Of a stretch of DNA of 5,015 bases, positions 1-5,015 are shown in pieces. Each line of letters starts with the position of its first letter. Within the stretch, counting starts at the first letter, position 1. The notes under the pieces were generated by a model. It ran no database searches. It saw only the letters and a list, made by a program, of their open reading frames with translations, and had not been told where the DNA came from. The position numbers and the translations under genes are program-made. The DNA is from Candidatus Atribacter alterifermentans (GTDB taxonomy: Bacteria; Atribacterota; Atribacteria; Atribacterales; Atribacteraceae). The stretch covers positions 1-5,015 of the forward strand of contig JAAYUP010000262.1 in the NCBI GenBank assembly GCA_012517635.1, read 5' to 3'.

Positions 1-1103
1 ATCCCTATCTTTTCCCCTTTAGCAATCTGGAGGGAAAAATTTTTCAATATGGTTTCCCCCCCATAAGAAAAATTGATGTTTTTTAAATTAATTCCCTGGT
101 TAACGCTATTAATCGATACCGCCTCACTAAGGTCATGTATCTGTGGAGTCGTATCCAGAATTTCAAATATTCTTTCAGCTGAGGCTAAACTTTGTTGTAA
201 AGCTTGAATACCATTCGAAAAATGGGAAAGAGGAGCAGCTGCTGTGGCAATATACCCCAAAAAAGCAACCAATCCTCCAGGAGTGAGTTTCCCGAACACA
301 ACTTCCCGACCTCCAAACCAAATCATTATTGTTAAACCTACTGATGAAACCAACTCAACTAAAGGAGTTAAGAGGGCTATGGCCCTGGCTTGTTTCATTG
401 CCAAATAAAAATTGAGTTCGTTCTCTTTTTCGAACTTTTCAACTTCATAGTGTCCACTCACATAAGATTGAATGATCTTAATACCCAAAACCGCACGTTC
501 AATGAGTTGAGTTAAAACGGCAGTTTTCGATTGTAAAAGATGTGAGGCGCCTCGAATTTTCTTCCCTAAATAATCTATACTTAATCCAACTAAGGGGAAA
601 ACCACAATTGAAAGGGCGGTGAGTTTCCAGTTAATGTAAAAACAGACTCCTATGGAACCAATCAGGATGAGGAGGTCCATAAAAATATTAATAAATGTAT
701 GAGAAAAAAGATTTTGGATATTTGTTACATCATTGGTCATACGGGAAATAATATCCCCGGTTGGATTTTCTTGAAAAAAGGATGCCGATAGAGAATAAAT
801 GTGCTGATATAATTCTGATCGGAGTTTAGTAATCACGCGGAAACCGGCTTTAGAAACCCATAAATTCTGAATATAAGAAGTAAGTCCTTTAATAAAAAAT
901 ATAAAAACAATTCCAATAGTTATGTATAATAATAACAACATATTTTTTTGAATAAGAATGCGATCAATAATAATCTTGACCAGCCAAGGAAAAATTAGGC
1001 TAATACCAGCTCCTAAAATGCTCATAAACAGAGCCCCAAATACCAACCCACCATATGGTTTCAGGTATTTGAGCAATCGAAAGAAACTTTTCCCTTTGAT
1101 CAT
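1..1103 (-). CDS. msbA: MsbA-type lipid A ABC exporter, N-terminal part (cut by window edge)
   Basis: The minus-strand frame is open from the ATG at 1103 to base 1: 367 codons plus two bases, no stop. It is a half-size type IV ABC exporter. Membrane domain: hydrophobic segments at about 18-45 (ending PWLVKIIID), 55-78, 137-157, 160-179, 244-263 and 276-292. The cytoplasmic loop FFQENPTGDIISRMTNDV (109-126) is the typical coupling-helix signature of this family. The nucleotide-binding domain begins about residue 338 (INLKNINFSYGG), with A-loop Tyr347, and the window ends at GEKIG, just before Walker A. Position directly after lpxB genes supports flipping of lipid A core across the inner membrane, but half-transporters of this family are hard to tell apart by sequence, so a drug or other lipid exporter is possible. 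The start overlaps the preceding stop as ATGA (1100-1103) and has a strong ribosome binding site. Confidence 0.9.
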   Translation of the reverse strand, partial: MIKGKSFFRLLKYLKPYGGLVFGALFMSILGAGISLIFPWLVKIIIDRILIQKNMLLLLYITIGIVFIFFIKGLTSYIQNLWVSKAGFRVITKLRSELYQHIYSLSASFFQENPTGDIISRMTNDVTNIQNLFSHTFINIFMDLLILIGSIGVCFYINWKLTALSIVVFPLVGLSIDYLGKKIRGASHLLQSKTAVLTQLIERAVLGIKIIQSYVSGHYEVEKFEKENELNFYLAMKQARAIALLTPLVELVSSVGLTIMIWFGGREVVFGKLTPGGLVAFLGYIATAAAPLSHFSNGIQALQQSLASAERIFEILDTTPQIHDLSEAVSINSVNQGINLKNINFSYGGETILKNFSLQIAKGEKIG

Positions 1104-2239
1104 AAAATCTTCTCCTGAATTAAATGAGTTAAAACCGAAACAGCTGTTGTCGGAAAATCCTTTTCGGGAATTTCGTAATTGAAATGGGGACTTTGAATCA
1201 TATCAACAATTTTGTGGACTGCTTCCTCAGGCATAACTTTTCCCAGTAATTCTGGAAATACTTCTCTTTCCATTAAAATATTCGGCAAGGATATCCACTT
1301 TTTTCTCTTATTCAATGAATTGATTATCTTTTTTTTCATTATTGGACCCATTCCAGGTAGTTTTCCAATGAATTCGGGGATCCCAGTCAACGGTATATTC
1401 TTGGTATTAAAATCTAAAGGTAAAAGGATTAAGGTTTTCTTCTTCCGATAAAATAATTCCAAATTCGATGACCCAGGAACTGCAACAGCCACATCGGATT
1501 GGAACATCAATTGAGACGTTACACCAAAATAAAAAGGGATTCTCATGCTATTCACATCATCATTTGGAACATCTTTTTCCGAATAATATGATGGAAAACC
1601 CAGAGCAAAGGAAGATTTGGGAAAAATTGGAAGCAATAAGTCGGCAATTTTTCTATAAAAAGGAATGAGGTGCTCATATGCGAACGACCGACTCCCAGGT
1701 AGGAATAAGATTCTTGGTTCACCTTGATAAAAACATTGCTCTCCCTTCTCTACTGTGGACTTTTCTTGGATGACATAGGAATAAAGTAAATCTCCAATAA
1801 ATTTCTTTTGAGGAAACTGATATCGGTCATAATCACGAAGAAATCGGGCTAAATAAAGGTCTACATGCTTGGACCAACGTAAATGACTTCCGTAAACCCA
1901 TAGGGGATAACCGCTCTTTTTCTTAAGAAGGACCGCATTAAAAATATCACCGCCCAAAAAAAGGATTAAACCCCGTTGGGGAAAGGATAAGGTCTTCTTT
2001 CCCCAGCAAATCTGTTTGGTCTCGTTTGGCAAAAATACTTTAGTAACAATATGATCCTCTTGAAGAACTTTTTGCTCATATCCAGTGCTAAATTGACAAG
2101 GTGTTAAAAATATCCATATTTGTATTGGCACTCTATTGGCAATAATCGAGTTTAAAAGAGTCCTAACCCAATAATACAGTTCTCCAGGACCATTTACGGT
2201 TATCATGACTAGCGGTCGATCATCGAAGATAATTTTCAA
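1100..2239 (-). CDS. Divergent LpxB-like glycosyltransferase (lipid-A-disaccharide synthase-related protein)
   Basis: A GT-B-type protein of 379 residues, distantly paralogous to the adjacent LpxB; exact reaction unknown. Shared with LpxB: LPGSR (180-184), a PGSSNLE loop (255-261) where LpxB has SGTxTLE, and SLPNILMEREVFPELL (317-332) near the C-terminus. Different from LpxB: the N-terminal loop is NGPGELYYW (16-24) instead of AGExSGD; FLGGDIFN (94-101) replaces IDxPGFN; FIGDLL (147-152) replaces VGHP; and the segment before LPN is about 20 residues longer (276-317). No signal peptide or membrane span is apparent. The longest reading uses TTG at 2239, directly after an in-frame stop; it keeps the full first beta strand (PLVMITV) and overlaps lpxB by 20 bases. 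The alternative ATG at 2206 gives 368 residues and a 13-base gap. Neither has a convincing ribosome binding site. It could make another sugar transfer on lipid A or assist LpxB; both are inference. Confidence 0.85.
   Translation of the reverse strand: MKIIFDDRPLVMITVNGPGELYYWVRTLLNSIIANRVPIQIWIFLTPCQFSTGYEQKVLQEDHIVTKVFLPNETKQICWGKKTLSFPQRGLILFLGGDIFNAVLLKKKSGYPLWVYGSHLRWSKHVDLYLARFLRDYDRYQFPQKKFIGDLLYSYVIQEKSTVEKGEQCFYQGEPRILFLPGSRSFAYEHLIPFYRKIADLLLPIFPKSSFALGFPSYYSEKDVPNDDVNSMRIPFYFGVTSQLMFQSDVAVAVPGSSNLELFYRKKKTLILLPLDFNTKNIPLTGIPEFIGKLPGMGPIMKKKIINSLNKRKKWISLPNILMEREVFPELLGKVMPEEAVHKIVDMIQSPHFNYEIPEKDFPTTAVSVLTHLIQEKIL
1112..1116 (-). promoter_or_regulatory. Ribosome binding site of the ABC exporter gene
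   Basis: AGGAG on the minus strand lies 8 bases upstream of the ATG at 1103, within the last codons of the LpxB-like gene. It is the strongest Shine-Dalgarno in the window and fixes the start of the partial ABC gene. Confidence 0.75.
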
Positions 2240-3332
2240 TCACCCCAACAACTTGAGAGTAGGTATCTCCATAAGTTAAAATTTTTCTTATATTTTGGGC
2301 ATTTCTTTGGGCAGAACTTTCCCTCCAATTATCATTTATCATTTTTTCAATAGTTTGTATTAGATTATCGCTGTTAAAATCATTCTGAATTAATTCTGGA
2401 CAGACCTCTCTATTCAGAAGAATATTTGGTAAACCAATGAACCTCTTCTTTAATAAGAGTCGAGCCAAAAAATAGGTGAAATTCGATATCCGATAGACAA
2501 TAATCTGAGGGATACCCATCAATGCAACCTCCAAAGTTATTGTACCAGAACAACTCACACTGAGTGAACTTCCTTCTAAAACCTGGTAGAGGTCCTCTCT
2601 TTTCTTTAAATGAATTGGTAATCCCAACAACTGCTTTTCTACATTTTCTTTATAACTCTCACAGGCTAATACTATAAAAAACTCATAATCTCGATGCTGA
2701 TTTACAAAATGAGCAATAACTTTTTTTATAACTTTTAAGTATTCATCAATTTCCTTTTTCCGACTTCCTGGGAGAAATACTATTTTCTTCGCTGCTTTAT
2801 TTGAAGAAAAGAACTTAAAATAAGGAACTTTTGATGCAATCGGATGGCCAACCCATTTCACTTGAGCTTGGCCACCTTTAAAATAATGATCCTCCCAAGG
2901 AAAAATTGTTAAAATCCAGTCAACATATCGGGAAAGCAACGTTGCTCTCCGTCGCCTCCAAACCCATACCTGTGGAGGGATAAAATAAATAATTGGAATA
3001 CCAATTTGATGACATAATCGAACAATTCTCAGGTTAAAACCAGGATTATCAATGAGAATAACCACTGATGGAGGACTGTATTTGAGGATTTTTTTTGTCT
3101 TATTCCATACTCTCTTCCATTGATGGAAGGTTGTCAGTAATTCTAAAAAACCAAAAGTTGCAATGGCAGTCGTATCGTAAATTAAGTGAGCCCCGGCTTG
3201 CACAGCGTATTCTCCGCCAAGTGCAAAAACCTCCAAATCAAATTTTTCCTTGAGACGTTTAATAATTTCACCAGCATAAAAGTCACCCGAAATCTCTCCA
3301 GCTGAGATAAAAACTGATTTTTGTGTTTTCAT
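2220..3332 (-). CDS. lpxB: LpxB, lipid-A-disaccharide synthase
   Basis: GT19, GT-B-fold glycosyltransferase that joins lipid X to UDP-2,3-diacylglucosamine, giving the beta-1,6 disaccharide of lipid A at the inner face of the cytoplasmic membrane. The 370 residues match the family (E. coli 382). Visible signatures in order: SAGEISGD (10-17); IDNPGFN (94-100), whose Asp95 aligns with the essential Asp98 of the E. coli numbering; PPQVWVW (119-125); FPWE (144-147); VGHP (161-164); LPGSRKKEI (187-195); SGTITLE (262-268); YRIS (280-283); LPNILLNREVCPEL (301-314). All expected motifs are present, so it should be active. The ATG at 3332 overlaps the lpxI stop in an ATGA arrangement (3329-3332) with no clear Shine-Dalgarno, which suggests reinitiation after lpxI. 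It is the canonical member of a tandem pair with the downstream LpxB-like gene. Confidence 0.96.
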   Translation of the reverse strand: MKTQKSVFISAGEISGDFYAGEIIKRLKEKFDLEVFALGGEYAVQAGAHLIYDTTAIATFGFLELLTTFHQWKRVWNKTKKILKYSPPSVVILIDNPGFNLRIVRLCHQIGIPIIYFIPPQVWVWRRRRATLLSRYVDWILTIFPWEDHYFKGGQAQVKWVGHPIASKVPYFKFFSSNKAAKKIVFLPGSRKKEIDEYLKVIKKVIAHFVNQHRDYEFFIVLACESYKENVEKQLLGLPIHLKKREDLYQVLEGSSLSVSCSGTITLEVALMGIPQIIVYRISNFTYFLARLLLKKRFIGLPNILLNREVCPELIQNDFNSDNLIQTIEKMINDNWRESSAQRNAQNIRKILTYGDTYSQVVGVIENYLR

Positions 3333-4144
3333 TGATTTGCTACAGATATGCCAACTATACCAACCTTTAGCCCATTGGCTTTTTCTATAACTTCATCACG
3401 ATTGAGAAGGAGAGTTTTTCCATGCTCAACAGCAATAATCCCACCACCATTGTAACCCAGGGTTAGAATGGTTTCAGTCCCTATCGTAGGAATATCTTGT
3501 ATAAAATTTTGCTGAGTTCTTGCAACCTTAATCACCACAACATTTCCCTTCCCAAACAAAACTCCTCTTTGAATGGTTTCATTCGTCCCTTCAGCAGCTT
3601 CAACTGCAAGTATTGCTTTTCTTTTTAAAACGATAGTTTGCCCTATTTCATTATCAGCCAAATATTTTGCAATTTTGACCCCATAATATATATCATCCCA
3701 CTCATTTTCATTTGGAACCCGATGGGTCAAATTACCTAATGGGGTTAAATGGTCTTTCATGAATTCAATGGGTGAAATCAGGTATATACCTTGTTGTTTT
3801 AATTTTTGAAAAATGATAGTTAATACTTGATCGTCCTGATACCCAGGTAACTGTCTCATTAATTGTTTTATGTCATCATTGATTAAATCTTTTTGAAACA
3901 AAAAAGAACGAGGAATTTTACCCGCCAAGCATAAATAGTTGGTTTGATAGGTTTCCAAGATTTTGAGAAGGGTATTGATAGAAAATTCATCAATGAGATG
4001 ATGGGGGATATCCTGCTGATTATAATTGAGAAAACGAAAACCGAACCAAATGACATCAATTTCTTTTTCTAAAGCATTTCGATAAACTATTGAAGGGATC
4101 GTTCCTTCTCCAGCAACCAACAAAAGTTTTTTAATAAACATCAT
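3329..4144 (-). CDS. lpxI: LpxI (DUF1009), UDP-2,3-diacylglucosamine pyrophosphatase
   Basis: Hydrolyses UDP-2,3-diacylglucosamine to lipid X (2,3-diacylglucosamine 1-phosphate) and UMP, the step done by LpxH in E. coli. LpxI is the unrelated enzyme first described in Caulobacter. The 271 residues fit the family length (about 270-285). The N-terminal domain opens with a beta strand and glycine loop, LLLVAGEGTIP (7-17). The C-terminal DUF1009 domain carries AVEAAEGT (180-187), the strand VVVIKVAR (202-209), QDIPTIG (216-222) and GIIAVEHGKTLLLNRDEVI (235-253). Asp217 in QDIPTIG is the likely match to the catalytic Asp225 of Caulobacter LpxI (alignment from memory). Asn188 follows EGT where many family members have Asp. 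Two adjacent ATGs (4144, 4141) are possible starts; only a weak AGAG (4155-4158) lies upstream. The start is inside the end of lpxA (14-base overlap), so translation is probably coupled. Confidence 0.95.
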   Translation of the reverse strand: MMFIKKLLLVAGEGTIPSIVYRNALEKEIDVIWFGFRFLNYNQQDIPHHLIDEFSINTLLKILETYQTNYLCLAGKIPRSFLFQKDLINDDIKQLMRQLPGYQDDQVLTIIFQKLKQQGIYLISPIEFMKDHLTPLGNLTHRVPNENEWDDIYYGVKIAKYLADNEIGQTIVLKRKAILAVEAAEGTNETIQRGVLFGKGNVVVIKVARTQQNFIQDIPTIGTETILTLGYNGGGIIAVEHGKTLLLNRDEVIEKANGLKVGIVGISVANQ

Positions 4145-4931
4145 TTAACCATTTCTCTTTAATAAATCGAGTGACACCTCTTCGACCTTTGGAAAAAAAG
4201 TTTGTTATTTCTGCTACATGTTCACCGGCAAAATCCCGCTGGATGCTTTCGAGAAGCTCTGAAAGATTCCCATGTCTTTCAAACAGTATTTGATAGATCT
4301 TCTTTATTTGGTCTCGCTCCTCTTTAGAGTAACCACGCCTTTTTAAACCTACAACATTGAGACCGTAAAGACGGGCTGGATGTCCATCAGCAAGACAAAA
4401 TGGAGGAACATCCATAACAATTTTCGATAAACCACCCAACATGGTAAGTTTCCCAATTCGAACGAACTGGTGAACTCCAACAAATCCACTTAAGGTTGCC
4501 ATATCATTTACTTCAACATAGCCCGCTAAAGAAGCGTTATTGGCCATGGTTACTTCATCCCCCACTCGACAATTATGAGCGATGTGACAATAAGACATGA
4601 TATAACATTTTCTTCCGATTCGGGTTTCATTCCCCTTTCCAGTTGCTCGATGCACCGTAGTAAATTCTCGAATAATCGTTTCATCCCCTATCCAAATCTC
4701 TGTTTCCTCACCTTGATAAGAAAGGTCTTGGGGTGGTGTACCAATCACCGCATGATGTCCTATCATACATTTTGATCCAATATGTACCCTTCCCTCCAGT
4801 ATGACCCCACTTCCAATCGTAGTACCCTCACCGATGGTTACATCCTTCCCAATGAAGGTATAGGGGCCAATTTTTACATTTTCGTCAATGACAGCTCCCT
4901 TTTCAATAATCGCTCTTGTGTCTTTATTCAT
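4131..4931 (-). CDS. lpxA: LpxA, acyl-ACP--UDP-N-acetylglucosamine O-acyltransferase
   Basis: First enzyme of lipid A synthesis: moves an (R)-3-hydroxyacyl chain from acyl-ACP to the 3-OH of UDP-GlcNAc in the cytoplasm; family members are homotrimers. The 266 residues compare with 262 in E. coli. Residues 1 to about 190 are a left-handed beta helix of hexapeptide repeats (IGPYTF, IGEGTT, IGSGVI and so on). The catalytic region reads CHIAHNC, with His119 matching E. coli His125 and His116 matching His122. VHQF (153-156) supplies the His160 equivalent, His154. The C-terminal helical domain follows the family signature GLNVVGLKRRG (190-200). The position of E. coli His144 is Tyr138 here (LAGY). 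Gly167 aligns with E. coli Gly173, the hydrocarbon-ruler residue, which would fit a long acyl chain (inference). The ATG at 4931 has a good ribosome binding site and the usual short N-terminus. It overlaps lpxC by 8 bases and lpxI by 14. Confidence 0.97.
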   Translation of the reverse strand: MNKDTRAIIEKGAVIDENVKIGPYTFIGKDVTIGEGTTIGSGVILEGRVHIGSKCMIGHHAVIGTPPQDLSYQGEETEIWIGDETIIREFTTVHRATGKGNETRIGRKCYIMSYCHIAHNCRVGDEVTMANNASLAGYVEVNDMATLSGFVGVHQFVRIGKLTMLGGLSKIVMDVPPFCLADGHPARLYGLNVVGLKRRGYSKEERDQIKKIYQILFERHGNLSELLESIQRDFAGEHVAEITNFFSKGRRGVTRFIKEKWLNDVY

Positions 4932-5015
4932 CGAATAACCTCGCCTTCTTTGCTATCAATTTGACCATCTGATGATTCAAACTATGTCCAGAACGTATTC
5001 CAACAAAATGACCCA
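4924..5015 (-). CDS. lpxC: LpxC C-terminal end (UDP-3-O-acyl-N-acetylglucosamine deacetylase), partial
   Basis: Only the last 29 residues and the TAA stop are in the window; the 5' part lies beyond base 5015. The reading frame starts at base 5013 and gives GHFVGIRSGHSLNHQM followed by a short basic helix ending LFDE. The SGHxLN motif is the C-terminal signature of LpxC; its His is the catalytic histidine (His265 in E. coli LpxC), and the Aquifex enzyme ends in a very similar GGHSLN stretch. LpxC is the zinc-dependent, cytoplasmic deacetylase that makes the first committed step of lipid A synthesis. The protein stops soon after this motif, so it is not an LpxC-FabZ fusion. Its stop overlaps the lpxA start by 8 bases (4924-4931), so the two are very probably cotranscribed. 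The other two minus-strand frames across this stretch close early. The identification rests on one short motif plus the lpx context. Confidence 0.82.
   Translation of the reverse strand, partial: GHFVGIRSGHSLNHQMVKLIAKKARLFDE
4939..4942 (-). promoter_or_regulatory. Ribosome binding site of lpxA
   Basis: GAGG on the minus strand lies 7 bases upstream of the ATG at 4931, a normal Shine-Dalgarno sequence and spacing. It lies inside the last codons of lpxC and supports the chosen lpxA start. Confidence 0.7.

Noticed and set aside
1..1103. Possible truncated or broken ABC transporter lacking its ATPase motifs.
   Set aside because: The frame is open to the very edge of the window and stops exactly where Walker A is expected, so this is a window cut and not a pseudogene.
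1300..1360. LPGMGPIMKKKII in the LpxB-like protein resembles a helix-hairpin-helix DNA-binding motif (LPGIGPxxAxxI).
   Set aside because: It is a single short match inside a GT-B glycosyltransferase framework, in an lpx operon, with no other nucleic-acid features. A chance or membrane/substrate-binding role is more likely.
958..1668. Plus-strand open frames at 958-1182, 1212-1451 and 1468-1668.
   Set aside because: They are antisense to the ABC exporter and LpxB-like genes, have no recognisable domain or ribosome binding site, and read as shadows of the minus-strand genes.
3030..3055. IDNPGFN in LpxB differs from IDAPDFN of E. coli.
   Set aside because: The essential first Asp is kept, and an IDxPGFN form is common in LpxB outside Gammaproteobacteria, so this is normal variation.
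4575..4964. Plus-strand open frames at 4575-4775 and 4782-4964.
   Set aside because: They are antisense to lpxA, whose minus-strand frame is clearly the true gene; the translated products are low-complexity and unrecognisable.

Overview
The window holds one dense, AT-rich gene cluster read entirely on the minus strand. It is the early part of the lipid A (Raetz) pathway plus its flippase. In transcription order, from the high-coordinate edge to the low: the 3' end of lpxC (cut by the window edge), lpxA, lpxI, lpxB, a second and divergent LpxB-like gene, and a partial MsbA-type ABC exporter (cut just before its Walker A motif). The organism must be a diderm bacterium with lipid A. Using LpxI (DUF1009) instead of LpxH, the AT richness and the lpxB plus LpxB-like pair point away from Enterobacteria and towards a deep-branching diderm lineage such as Atribacterota or Synergistota. 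That placement is only a guess from gene content and style.

Layout (minus strand): lpxC end 5015-4924; lpxA 4931-4131; lpxI 4144-3329; lpxB 3332-2220; LpxB-like 2239-1100 (TTG start) or 2206-1100 (ATG start); ABC exporter 1103-1. Neighbouring genes overlap by 8, 14, 4, 20 (or a 13-base gap) and 4 bases. There is no intergenic stretch, so I see no internal promoter, terminator, RNA gene, repeat, mobile element or CRISPR array. Expression must come from a promoter upstream of the window, with translation probably coupled between genes. Clear Shine-Dalgarno sequences precede only lpxA and the ABC exporter.

How the genes work together: LpxA puts a 3-hydroxyacyl chain on UDP-GlcNAc. LpxC deacetylates the product. 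LpxD (not in the window) adds the second acyl chain. LpxI cleaves UDP-2,3-diacylglucosamine to lipid X. LpxB joins lipid X to another UDP-2,3-diacylglucosamine to make the disaccharide. The MsbA-like exporter would flip the finished core lipid across the inner membrane. The LpxB-like protein sits between the disaccharide synthase and the flippase. It keeps the GT-B C-terminal signatures of LpxB but has altered N-terminal motifs, which makes it the least explained and most interesting gene here.
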